NCBI GenBank assembly: GCA_963210315.1
Contig: OY723275.1
Span: 1,550,001-1,614,000, forward strand
DNA: 64,000 bases
Direction: 5' to 3'
Origin: Rhynchopus euleeides
Taxonomy: Eukaryota > Euglenozoa > Diplonemea > Diplonemida > Diplonemidae
In this document: piece by piece, positions 44,751 to 54,665 of the stretch
Layout of the letters: every line of letters starts with the position of its first letter
Numbering within the stretch: position 1 is the stretch's first letter
The notes under the pieces: generated by a model
What the model was told of the DNA's origin: nothing
Database searches by the model: none
The model's input: the letters and a program-made list of their open reading frames with translations, nothing else
Position numbers and translations under genes: made by a program

Positions 44751-45194
44751 AATCCATAAAGTACTTTATTATTACCGGTAATAAATAGCTATTACATGTA
44801 TAATACTTGTCATGCAAGTATTATACATGTAAAATACTTGCATGACAAGTAAAATACTTGCATGCAAGTAAAATACATGTATTTTACTTGCATGCAAGTA
44901 TTTTACTTGTCATGCAAGTATTATACATGTATTTTACTTGTCATGCAAGTATTTTACATGTATAATACTTGCATGACAAGTATTATACATGTAAAATACA
45001 TGTAAATGCCTGAAATATACATGTAAAATACATGTATATCAAGTAAAAATACATGTATAATAGTTGACATGCAAGTATTATACTTGTATTTTTACTTGAT
45101 ATACATGTATTTTACATGTATATTTCAGGCATATACATGTATTATACATGTATAATAGTTGACATGCAAGTATTATACATGTATAATACATGTA

Positions 45195-46513
45195 CCGTAA
45201 AAGGAAATATTGTGGACCGTAATAAAGGTGAACCGTACTATAGGTGGACCGTAAAAAAGATGGAACAAATAGGATTTTTCCGGAACTTGGAACATTTTTA
45301 CGGTCCACCTATTTTACGGTTGGGATAGTGGACTTGGCAGTTTTTTTACGAGTTCCGAGCGACGAAGTCGCGAAGGAACCAAGGAAATCGTACGACTGAA
45401 GCTTCAGGATCAACACCACAGGGCCTCAACACATAGTGCGCGCTCACCATCGTCCGGAACTGTTCTCCCACAGTTACTGCAGGGTGTACTACACTAAAGG
45501 AGTACGATTTCCCTGAATTTTCCGGGCACTGATTCACGAATTTACATCTGGAGGGAGCCCGGTCGTCTCAGCTTCTGTCTGCGCGCCCTGCCGTACTGTG
45601 GCTGCTTATGTGGGCGAGCGCAGCAGGTTCTATTTTGAACGATTTTGAACGATTTTTGGCCGTGCTCGTAGCATTCCCCGTTGAGGGGGTCGCTATTTCG
45701 TGTTCTCCTGGCCGCACGGAGGCATTGCCTTACGTCGCCTCTTCCTCTTTTCCTTTGGTGGTGTGTTGGTCTGGCACAGAGGGCGGGACCGTGCTGATAT
45801 GCACAGTGACGACTCTCCCTTTTGTTTTGTGCCCGCCTCCACCGAGATTCGGCTGATGCCTCTCAGACTGGGGGCGGGCGGTCGCCGACCCTTTTCTGTA
45901 CGAGGTTTTCCACAGGCTGCACACCTGCCCCGCGGCTGTGTGGCAGTCTTCGCGGAGTGCAATGCGAAGGTCTGGCCTGACGTGGTGTGACTATTTAGAC
46001 TCCAGGTGTCTCCACCCTTCCTGGTCTGGGGAGCCTCGGTACCCAAGCAGTTTTCGGTCATGCCCTGGACCACGGCCGTGCTAGACTCCTGGTGCAGGCA
46101 CCCGTCATGGTCCGGGGACGGCCCCCCCAGGCAGTTTAACGTCTTACCCAGGACCTTACTAGCAGAGGTAGGTTTAGCGTAGGATTTTTACTTCTACCGG
46201 AACGCTCCTTGCATGGTACTACACTTCTCGAGGTGAGTGGTGGTGATCGTGCCCTTTCCGCACGCAGGGAGGCCTTGCTTCTCTTGCTGGTGTTGGTTGC
46301 GGTGGTGGAGGGAGGGTCCAAAGCTGGGAGGTCGGGAGGCCTACGTGGAAGTCTGCGGCATGGAGGCCGCAACCCACCAGCCCGCGGGCGAAAGTCGCAT
46401 TGTCCGTTCCATATTCAGTCCCAATAAATAGTGGACCGTAAAAAAGATGGAACGTTTGGCCTTTTTTTGGGAACTTGGCACATTTTTACGGTCCACCCTT
46501 TTTCCGTTTACGG
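45195..46513 (+). mobile_element. Family B element, copy B4, enlarged (nested in A6)
   Basis: CCGTAAAAGG / CCGTTTACGG ends with TA on both sides. It is 1319 bp instead of about 805 because about 550 bp (about 45635-46185) replaces or interrupts the core; part of that insert (45645-45750) is found inverted at 60040-60150. Confidence 0.75.
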
Positions 46514-46559
46514 TATATACTTGTAGTTATACATGTAAAATTTACAAGATCCCACCGTG

Positions 46560-46740
46560 CCCCCCCCCCCCCCCCCCGCCCGGACATGTCCGCCCGGACA
46601 TCCGGACATCCAGAAATGTCCGCCCCGGACAGGGCGGACATGTCCGGGCGGACATTTTCTGGTGTCCGGATGTCCGGGCGGACATGTCCGGACCCGGAAA
46701 TTCGGGAAATCCAATTTTGACCCCCCCCCGGACATGTCCG
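46560..46740. repeat. GGACATGTCC palindromic repeat
   Basis: Repeated GGACATGTCC, GGACATCCGG and CCCGGACCCGGAAAT words flanking A6; the matching left-hand text is at 42700-42830, both ending in AATTTTGACCCCCCCC. This is the sequence of element M into which A6 inserted. Confidence 0.65.
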
Positions 46741-46840
46741 GCCAGGACCTCAATAGTTTGATTTTTGGTCCAGAAAATAGTTTGAAAATTTTTGAAATCT
46801 GGGTGCCCAAATTTTTTGCTCCTAAGACCGGCGATTTGTA

Positions 46841-47290
46841 GGGGGACCCTTTCGAATTTTTTTTTGGAGAAGGGTAAATTGAACGTTTTTGGCCAAATGA
46901 AGCCACTGCGACCATTCCCGGGCCTCGGAAATCAGATTTTGGCCCCTCAAATGCGGTGCCGGTCCGGACAAAAACCCGAAAAAATCGTGAAAAATGGCCC
47001 ATTTTCCCCAGCCAAAAATGGGCCAAAAATGCCCCCCGGACACCCCCAGAGACATGTCCTAATCCGGGGTGCCAGTAGGGGGGACCTTTCGAATTTTTTT
47101 TCGAGGAGAGGTCAATTGAACGTTTTTGGACATCTGAGGCCACTGCGACCATTCCCAGGCCTCGGAAATGAGATTTTTGGCCCTCAAATGGGGTACCGGT
47201 CCCCACGAAATTCCGAAAAATTCATGAAAATCGAAAGGTCCCACGCACCAAATTCTGCCCAAAAATCGTCAAAAATGGACATGTCATATG
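46841..47290 (+). repeat. Two-copy tandem repeat in element M
   Basis: A unit of about 235 bp, starting GGGGACCCTTTCGAATTTTT and containing ATTGAACGTTTTTGG and CACTGCGACCATTCCC, occurs at 46840 and again at 47078 with divergence. A related GGCCTTTTCGAATTTTTTTT end lies inverted-paired near 50210. Confidence 0.7.
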
Positions 47291-47380
47291 CAGCAATGGG
47301 GCACCAATCACTCCCCAAATTTTGCTCAATGATTCCACGGCTAGCCAGATTTTCTGATCAATTACCGTATACGTAAATAT

Positions 47381-48941
47381 GGGTGGATTTTTTTTGCCCC
47401 CCCCCCCCCTAATTTTCACGAGATTTTTTTCCCGGGCTGGGCATGAGTCCCAGCTGACCTTCGGTACCAAAACCCAAAAAAAACACCTCCTGGGCACGAC
47501 CTGGCCATCAGGACACCTTCCACACCCAGTAGGACCTGTTTTTCACCATTTTTCGACAGATTTTGGCCAAAAGTGGCCCATAGGGCCCACACAGTGTATT
47601 TTCCTGGTTTTCACCAGTTTTGGCAAATTTGCCTATCTTCTGCTCATTTTCTGGGCCCGAAACCGATTCCAGTGGGTCCACAGGACTCCTGTGGACCGAT
47701 TTCTCCGACTCGGGGTCAAGAATGCAGTCACGGAAGGTGAGAAAACTACAAAATTTGCCTTTTTCACCTGTTTCTGCAGGGAACCCGGGCGACGTGCAGG
47801 GCCAGGTCACAAGCATAAAACTCCAAAAACAGGCGAAAGACCCGGATTGGCTCTAGCAGTTTCCCAGTGGCAATCTGCCTCTGCCCCCCTGCTGCACAGC
47901 CAGTTTCCAGAGAGTGACCATCATCATTTCCCAGACGACACCCTGTCTCAGCGCCCACGTGTTTGTCTGGCGGTTGAAGGCAAAGAACTCCGGCACTTCG
48001 GGGTACCTGAGGCTCGTCATCCCATCGAAGTTGCCAACGTTGCGCTTGCACTGGTCGTTGGCATCGAACCAGGCGAGAAGAGAAGACTTGGCTTTGTCAA
48101 CAGCGTTCTGCAGGTGGTTCAGTGTGTCAGTGGACTGGGGGTGAGAGGGGGTGGGGGCTATCCTGTTCACCCACACAACTCACAGTCACTCCTGCATTTG
48201 GGGTGAACCGCCGTTGCTGACCTGGCTTTCACATCCCTTTTGGTGATCGTTTCATTGTATTCTTCTCAGCACCAGGGGGAAATGCAAAGCAGTCTCATGC
48301 GCAGCATTATCGAAGAAGACCCGCTCTTGCCCCTCGAGGTGGTGTTGAGCCTTGTGACGGAGGGCCACACAACGGACATCTTTGTGTGCAGAAGGTGAGG
48401 GCGAATTCGAATGGAGCGAGGGGGTGAGGGGAGTTTGCGGAGCCTGTGGGATTATCCCAGGGACCCACAGAACTGATTCGGTCGGGGTGGGTCCTCCCTT
48501 TCTTCCTCCCCCTGTTCCAATACTTGCAATACTGGGGCCTTCGCTGCAGGAGGGGTGAAACAGGTGAGTTTTTGTAGTTTTCTCGCCTTCCGAGATGCAT
48601 TCTTGACCCCGAGTAGGAGAAATCGGTCCACAGGAGTCCTGTGGACCCACTGGAACCGGTTTCGGGCCCAGAAAATGAGCAGAAGATGGGCAAAACTGGT
48701 GAAAACCAGGAAAAGACACCTTCTTTCAGGGTTGGCCCCTGCAGGCCATGTCAGGCCAATATCTGTCGAAAAAATGATGAAAACAGTGCCCTGCTGGGTG
48801 TGGAAGGTGGTCCTGATGACAAGGTCGGGCCCACGACGAATTTTTTTGGGTTTTGGTACCGAAGGTCAGCTGGAACTCCTGCCCAGCCCCGGAAAAAATT
48901 CTCGTGAAAATTAGGGGGGGGGGGGGCAAAAAAATTTACCC
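47381..48941. mobile_element. Element I, foldback transposon with captured sequence (nested in C3)
   Basis: 1561 bp with inverted arms of about 400 bp (47381-47790 and 48535-48941) starting GGGT...TTTTTGCCCCCCCCC. C3 sequence on both sides suggests an ATAT duplication. The central about 750 bp is unique and holds a decayed Helitron-type helicase fragment. Confidence 0.7.
47930..48400 (-). pseudogene. Helitron-type Rep/helicase relic carried by element I
   Basis: The minus strand reads HHLEGQERVFFDNAAHETAL, then after an intron-like gap (about 48258 to 48125, ending CACCCCCAG) KSSLLAWFDANDQ and LRYPEVPEFFAFNRQTNTWA. These match, in order, the HLP..Q.V.F......AL, T.LT.WF..N and Y.E.P..F.W....K.W..R motifs that precede the PIF1 helicase in Helitron transposases. 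Stops and the missing helicase core mark it as a relic. The retained intron-like gap suggests capture at DNA level. Motif assignment is from memory of the family. Confidence 0.5.
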
Positions 48942-49255
48942 ATATTATGGAACGTAAATATTATGGAACGGGCCCATTTTTGGCCGGTCCGTTCCATAAT
49001 ATTTACGTTCCAAAATATTTACAGGGCCAGTTGGGCCACTCGGTGGTGAGGACGGCTTGCGTCAGGAATCGCGCGAAAAGTGCACGAGTAGGTCTCGTCA
49101 GGGACTCTGTACGCCGTCCGATCACCTGGTCCAAGTCCCCGAGTCGCAGAAAGCCCTGTAAATATTATGGAACGAAAAAAATCTGGAACGCCAACCCACC
49201 AGCGTTCCATAATATTTACGTTCCATAATATTTACGTTCCAAAATATTTACGTAT

Positions 49256-49786
49256 TGGGGTAATCAGGCTGGGGAAAAAAACAACAAATCACAACAAATC
49301 ACACCCGATCACAACAGATCACAACAAATCACAAGGCAAATGTTGTGATTTGTTGTGATTTTTTGCGACTAGGTGTGACGTGGTGTGATTTGTTGTGACC
49401 AGTTGTGACGACTTGTGACCCTTTTGTGATGAGTTGTGATGAGGTGTGATCTGTTGTGATCTGTTGTGATCGCGATCCAAAATTTTAAATTTTTGAAATT
49501 TTGGATCGCGATCACAACAGATCACAACAGATCACAACAGATCACAACAGATCACAACAGATCACAACAGATCACAACAGATCACACCTCATCACAACTC
49601 ATCACAACTCATCACAAAAGGGTCACAAGTCGTCACAACTGGTCGCAACAAATCACAACTGGCCACAACAAATCGCAACAAATCGCAACAAATCACAACA
49701 AATCACAACATTTGGCGTTGTGATTTGTTGTGATCGGGTGTGATTCGTTGTGATTTGTTGTTTTTTCCCCCAGCCTGATTACCCCA
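49256..49786. mobile_element. Element J (nested in C3), 5-bp duplication
   Basis: 531 bp with perfect inverted ends TGGGGTAATCAGGCTGGGG and a 5-bp duplication CGTAT (49251-49255, 49787-49791). Nearly all of the interior is variations of a 10-bp word, ATCACAACAG / CTGTTGTGAT, inverted about a centre near 49490 (AATTTTAAATTTTTGAAATT). The plus-strand run 49510-49585 has about eight copies of the word. Confidence 0.8.
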
Positions 49787-50339
49787 CGTATACGGTAGTT
49801 TGTTTGAGCATGTTCCTGGCCCTTGTTTGGAAAGTAGATGGCCCCTGGCTGGAGAGGACGGTTGTGCTCGACCGGACGGAGAGAGAACCTTCTCCATATC
49901 ACTCCACCACTCCACAATGCCAGAAGTGGCAGGAAGGCCGGGTGTTACAGGCCTCAACCAGGGTTCCAAGGCTCTCCACTTCCTGGCTGCGTCAGGGATC
50001 ACCGGGTACAGCGAGCAGGATTCCCTGTCCTGACACCCCAGCATGTACCACCGGAAGAACCCGAAACAGCAGCCCCCCCTCATGGGGGTTGCAAGAGGCA
50101 CGGAAATCGTTCAAATCGGACCAAGTCCGAAAATTCGGCACTTTCTTGGGTACAAATTGCGGTCCGAAATTTTCCGATTTTTTGAAAAAAGGCGAATTCT
50201 GTAAGGGGGGCCTTTTCGAATTTTTTTTTCGGGCACTTTTTCCACAAGGAAATGTCCGCCCTGTCCGCTACTGTCCACTACCGATTTCAAGGATCCTCCT
50301 ATGTTGACAAAAACTTCTCGTTTTCACCATATGTTAACA

Positions 50340-50985
50340 AAATTGGGTTTCCAGCTGGAACACCCTTTTTGGTGGATTCCCGACCCCAGGGCACCCACAC
50401 CTGTGGCTGATGAAGAGGAGGGCGCTTCGCAAAGGCCGGGACCCCCAGCCCCAACCTCTCATCCACATTTTGATGTGAACCTGTCGGCTGAAGCTGGAAT
50501 CACTTGATGGCATTGCTGTGGGTGTTGTTGTGGACCTGGGTCCGGCCGATTAGTACTCACGCTGCTGTGCCTGTGATTCAAAGAACCGTGGAGTTCGGAA
50601 CCCACCTGGAGAGAACGATCCACCTCGAAGAAGCCGCATGCCCGATGCACCCCGGTAGCTGCGTGTACACGTGGTAAACCTGTGACCACTTCGGTGGAGT
50701 GGTCTTTTGGCTCAGTTTCTGGGCCGGAAGTGCTTGATGTTGGTAACCATCTTTGCTATGGGGCTTTCATCATGCATTTATCACGTACAGGCCCATGATC
50801 AGTGGTTAGCCGGTGTTAACGGTGTGCGGTTCTCTGGCCTTGTGGTATCTTAATCCAAGGGAATGAGGCCCCATGGAACTGCGATGAAGTGCACACTCTG
50901 TGAGAAGCTAAGTGCCGATCTGGAAAGCGATCTGGATACCCCGGAATGTCAGTCAAGCGGCTCCAGCCGAAAAACCGATTTTGTT
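50340..50985. other. Unique interior of element L
   Basis: No domain-bearing frame on either strand; the only non-repetitive part of L. Could be remnants of its original cargo. Confidence 0.4.
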
Positions 50986-51348
50986 AACATATGGTTAAAA
51001 CGAGAAGTTTTTGTCAACATATGATTAGCCCAGAACTTTTTGTCAACATATGGTTAAAATCAGAAGTTCCTGTCAAAATATGGTTAAATTCATAACTTCT
51101 TGTCAACATATGGTTAGATCCACAACTTTTTGTCAAAATATGGTTAAAATCAGAAGTTCCTGTCAACATATGGTTAAACCCAAAAGTTCCTGTCAACATA
51201 TGAATTTTCCAAGAAATTTCTGGCAAATATGAAGTTTCCTCAAAAGGTAAATAATAGACAAAATGTAAACAAATAGAAGAAGAGTCAATATTATACGAAA
51301 AGTAAATAATATGATGTTTGGCTTTTTAAAATGCAATAGGTAAATAAT

Positions 51349-51670
51349 ACTTGGCAACCGGGCGGGGGGGGGGGGCTTGGAGAGGGGGCTGGTTCCTGCG
51401 CGCGTCCATCCCGGGGTTCCTCCGGCTGTCCGGTTCTGCATCACAACCTACTGTCCTTTCGTCGGGGATAGTACTCAGCTACACAGTACATGAGGGTATT
51501 GGTGGTCACAGTGCTACAGGGCTGTGGCCAAAAGCAAAAACGGCAAAGGGGAGGGGACACAGGGGAAACAAAGGATGGGGGCTTGGCCATCAGTCACTGC
51601 TCGTCACACCCAGTCAGTTTTCAGTTGAAATGGCTGGAAGCTCAGTGTCAGTCTCTGGCAGAAAATTAAT
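51349..51670. other. Spacer between N1 and O
   Basis: G run at 51365-51376; no gene seen. Confidence 0.5.
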
Positions 51671-52141
51671 TACAGGGGGGGGTCAAATAAACGTACTTAG
51701 TACTACTATTCGGCGAACGCGCGGGCCTAAATCGACCTCGCCAGAAAATTAATAAATAGTTTGCGAGCGAATAGACGTACTAAGTACGTCTATTCAACTT
51801 TTCCTAAAAACGCTGTTTGCAGGGGCTCTGCGGGGCTGTTTGGTCCACCAGGGGCGCGCTGGTCACTGCTGTCGTCCGTCTCTCACTTCTTCTGCCTTCC
51901 GGTCGAGTATCCGCTCTGTTCTCGTCCTACCACTCGCCCCTCATTTGGTTTCGTACCGTTTTGATTTGTATTGCCCCCCCCCCCCCCCCTCTGGTGCCCC
52001 CCCTGGTTGACATTCTTGTTGAGTTAGTGAAAGCATACACAGTTCATCAGAGCTGTCAGCTTCACTGTCGGTGGTTGGTTGGTGCGTTGATGCTTAAAAA
52101 AAAGATGTGAAAAAGGCAAGCCACAACCAGCACGCCCCAAC

Positions 52142-54107
52142 TTACTTCTTCTTCAAGTTCTTGGGCTTGCTGGGGCAAGTCTGCATGTTGTGCCCAGGCT
52201 TCCTACACCCTTTGCAGAGCCTGCGGTGTTTGTTGGGAGTCTGGGTGGTCGGGGACGCTGCGCGCTTCTTTTCGGAGGACTGGGAGGACTGGGAAGGCTG
52301 TGTCTGTGTGAGAGAGTTCACACGAACCGGCTTCGCCCATGCCAAGATGCTTGACTGTTGGGTTGGCTGAGACACAACTTTCTTTTGGGTGGACTGCTTC
52401 TCTGTGCTCTCTTTTGCCTTCCCGTCCAACCCAGGTTCAAGGTCCGCACCACCAGCCTCAGGGGATGTTTCTGTGCTTGGTGCGAAGGTGAGGTCCGGAC
52501 AAAGGGAGCTCTTCACGAACCCGTCCTCCTCACCCGACACCTTCAGCACGTACCCCATATCCCGCAAGCGCTGGGCTACCACCTCCCCCCTCACACTTTC
52601 CACCGACTTTCCCCAAACAGCTCCAACAGAGGTGCACATGGCCTCGCGGTACCACCTCTCTGTGAAGCGACAATCCTGGCGAAAACCTTCGGCTGTTGAT
52701 TTCTTTATCTCGAGACGGGCTTTGTCCTTGAGCCCTTCCAGGTGAGTGTGGAAGGCAGCCTTGAATGGTGCAAATGCATGCACATCAAGGTACTGCACTG
52801 TTCCTGTCAACCCACCTGGAATGACCGCTGACTTCGCCCCCGTCTTCCTGTGCAAGTACGCAACATTTTTTGGTGCAATGTGTGTTGTCGCCGAGTCATA
52901 AATGACAAGCACGTTTTTGTTTTTGCAAATGGGGGCCAAGACGCTGTCAATCCACCACCGCCACTCGGCTTCTTTGACCCAGCCGGTTTTCTGGAAAGTA
53001 CAGTTACTGGGGGGGGCAAATACAAGGGTATACTCTTCTATTCACCGTGCCAGCTTACGTAATTCAGGGTTTTCAAAAAATTGTTTTTTAGCTGAAAAGT
53101 TGTCTAGTATGCAAATACAAGAGTATATACTCTTGTATTTGCATACTAGAAATGTGGCCTCCGGGTGGGCCCTCATGGGGCAGCGGCGCCGAAGAGACAA
53201 TACGAGCGTCCTCTTGGCCTTTCCCACCCCGAGGCGACTCCCACCAGACCGTGACGACTCCAGACAGGAGGCCCACTGGCCTGGGGGGGGTCATTGGAAG
53301 TACAAAATATGATGAAAACCCCACAAAAGTTCTTCAAAAGTCTAGTATGCAAATACAAGAGTATACTCTTGTATTTGCTCGGTGAACTTTGTAAAATCGC
53401 GATTTCTGGAGTACTCTTGTATTAGCATATACCCTTGTATTTGCATATACTCTTGTATTTGCCCCCCCCCCCCCAGTAACCCCCGAGTCTTTGTGAATCT
53501 GATGCTCCTCCTTCTTTATCCTCTCGCCCGCACCTTTAAAAACGATCGACTGCTTTGTCGCAAGAATGGTCCTGTCTTTCACACTGAACGTGACAGCACC
53601 AATCAACGTGGCAAATCTATTTTTTCCAGCATCGGTATCGACCACGATGTTGGTGTCAGTGGTGTAGCACAACAGTTTGTCCCTGCGGGTAGAGCTCTTG
53701 TACAAGGCAGACTCATCCACATTCACAACCAGGTCAAAAGTACCAAAGGGGTTGTGCAGCAGCTCGGACCCGATGGAGAGGCGTCTGATGGTGGACCAGA
53801 AGCTGTGCAACTGGACCCGGGCTTTTTCAAGAGAAAGCTTGGCAATGCGCGAAGTACGAAATTGAAACTTGTTTCTCCTGGCCCAACCGTCGATCCACTC
53901 CACCGAAGCCTGGAAGCCTTTCGGGAAGGGAACAAAGGACATGGCAAGCTCCTTGATTTTGCGGCGCGTCGTTGGCAAGTCGTTCTTCCGCCGTTCTCCC
54001 ACTTCTTTAAGCACGTGGGCCTCCACCTCAGGAAAGAAACACGACCTCCCCCTCCCCGCCTTTCTTTTGGCATGTGTTTTTCCGCAGCTGGTCCTCGAAG
54101 GCTACAT
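52142..54107 (-). pseudogene. Pogo/Tc5-type DDE transposase, interrupted by element P
   Basis: The 5' part (from about 54107 to 53477) has a CENP-B/Tc5-like HTH region (PFPKGFQASVEWIDGWARR) and the first catalytic Asp (VVNVDESAL). The 3' part (53006 to 52142) has the second (VLVIYDSATTH) and third (YLDVHAFAPFK), then a basic tail and a C-terminal zinc knuckle CKGCRKPGHNMQTC (C-x2-C-x4-H-x4-C). From 54026 to 52142 is 1885 nt; without P and one TA (472 nt) this is 1413 nt, exactly 471 codons. The coding frame was therefore intact when P arrived. The true start is uncertain: the frame is open upstream to about 54107 without ATG, suggesting an upstream exon. Known of the family: cut-and-paste transposition into TA. 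Confidence 0.8.
53007..53476. mobile_element. Element P (nested in the O transposase)
   Basis: 470 bp with ends CTGGGGGGGGCAAATACAAG and CTTGTATTTGCCCCC...CAG, TA on both sides (53005-53006, 53477-53478). Internal GCAAATACAAGAGTATACTC palindromes at 53112-53150 and 53346-53375 repeat the end sequence. No coding capacity. Confidence 0.8.
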
Positions 54108-54665
54108 CTATGGTGAGGTGTGTCTGGGGCCATCCGTCCACATCTTCTCGTTGGTGGTAGGGACTGCGGACGCCGTAGATGAGGAGTCGTTTAATGCGCG
54201 CCGCTCTTCAGCAGTGATTTTGACGCCTCTGGACCCCAGGAGTTTGCGGGTTTCCGGGTTTGCGGTCTTCAGCAGTGGTTCTGATGCCTCTGGACCGCAG
54301 GAGTTTGCGGGTTCGCTGGTTTCCCGTCCGTATGTGTCTGAGGGGGGATGCCCCGATTCCCTTCGTCACGACATATCTTTGAGCGTAGGTCACTTCCCCC
54401 CTCTACGGACCCCGTGCACCCTGGTTCCCCTAAGTGGCACCAATAGACCCCGTTGTCCCCATTCCTTGCCCCAAAGTTTGCAGATTTGTGTGTCTCCAAA
54501 AAGAAAATCTCAAAAAAAACGAAAAATTTCCCCAAAAAAAAAGGGTGAAAAGTAAGTACTACTATTCAACGGCCCAACGTGCCCCAGAGCCCCAAAAAAA
54601 TAAGTACTACTATTCGGCTAAGTACTACTATTCAACTAAGTACGTTTATTTGACCCCCCCCTGTA

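Larger units (their letters stand above)
43078..44793 (-). mobile_element. Element S, tyrosine-recombinase transposon (nested in A6)
   Basis: 1716 bp inserted in the A6 palindromic arm. One intact recombinase gene on the minus strand. Flanking it, an inverted pair of about 42 bp sharing GGTCCTGAAACCATTAT and CCTGCAGAAAG (43080-43122; 44531-44572). Extra ATTACCGGT words lie at the outer ends (43079, 44772). Most Cryptons lack terminal inverted repeats, so these may be recombinase-binding sites. Exact ends and any short target duplication (perhaps TTA) are uncertain. Confidence 0.7.
42832..46559 (+). mobile_element. Family A (CACTA-like) element, copy A6, with two insertions
   Basis: CACGGTGGGATC...GATCCCACCGTG ends with a CC duplication (42830-42831, 46560-46561). 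Comparison with A5 shows two insertions: element S (43078-44793) and element B4 (45195-46513). Confidence 0.8.
47365..49795. mobile_element. Family C element, copy C3, with two insertions (nested in M)
   Basis: CCGTATACG / CGTATACGG ends with TA on both sides (47363-47364, 49796-49797). The core matches C1 in reverse orientation (about 48945-49245). Element I is inserted close to its left end and element J close to its right end. Confidence 0.75.
42689..50299. mobile_element. Element M (nested in L)
   Basis: It interrupts an L subterminal repeat (AACCATATG / TATGTTGACA). Short imperfect inverted ends GGAGGATTCTT and AAGGATCCTCC with a 3-bp duplication TAT (42686-42688, 50300-50302). Its own sequence, after removing A6 and C3, is about 1.4 kb of GGACATGTCC-type repeats and TTCGAATTTTTTTT motifs. 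Boundary support is moderate. Confidence 0.55.
41155..51241. mobile_element. Element L, Mutator-like with 9-bp duplication
   Basis: The ends match as near-perfect inverted repeats for about 75 bp, starting GAGGAAACTTCATATTTGCC. Both sides carry the 9-bp duplication AAAAGGTAA (41146-41154, 51242-51250). Subterminal CATATGTTGACAAAAACTT words are tandemly repeated at both ends (41195-41310, 42626-42690, 50300-50340, 50985-51205). Long ends plus a 9-bp TSD point to the Mutator superfamily (inference; no transposase seen). Elements K and M account for about 8.9 of its 10.1 kb; its own unique part is mainly 50340-50985. Confidence 0.8.
41131..51348. mobile_element. Small element N1, split by L
   Basis: Inverted ends ATTATTTACCTATT (41131) and AATAGGTAAATAAT (to 51348). 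Removing element L and one copy of its 9-bp duplication leaves about 122 bp of AT-rich DNA with several GTAAATAATA words, so this looks like a MITE into which L inserted. A related GGTAAATAATA-rich stretch lies at 54670-54745. Confidence 0.5.
51673..54663 (-). mobile_element. Element O, pogo/Tc5-like transposon
   Basis: 2991 bp, CAGGGGGGGGTCAAATAAAC / complement ending CCCCCCCCTG, TA on both sides (51671-51672, 54664-54665). Subterminal words TAAGTACTACTATTC repeat at both ends. Codes for a transposase on the minus strand; element P is inserted in that gene. The G-tract-TCAAAT end is shared with D and K (P has GCAAAT), making O the best candidate for the element that mobilises them. Confidence 0.85.

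Noticed and set aside
47379..48206. 275-codon plus-strand frame
   Set aside because: Starts in the inverted arm of element I and runs antisense to the Helitron-type relic.
49510..49720. Regularly spaced repeat suggestive of a CRISPR array
   Set aside because: The repeats are contiguous 10-bp words without spacers, inside a TIR element with TSD, in a eukaryote.
50520..50950. Text vaguely like large-subunit rRNA (GGCCGATTAGTACTCACGC)
   Set aside because: No continuous match to rRNA core helices could be followed.
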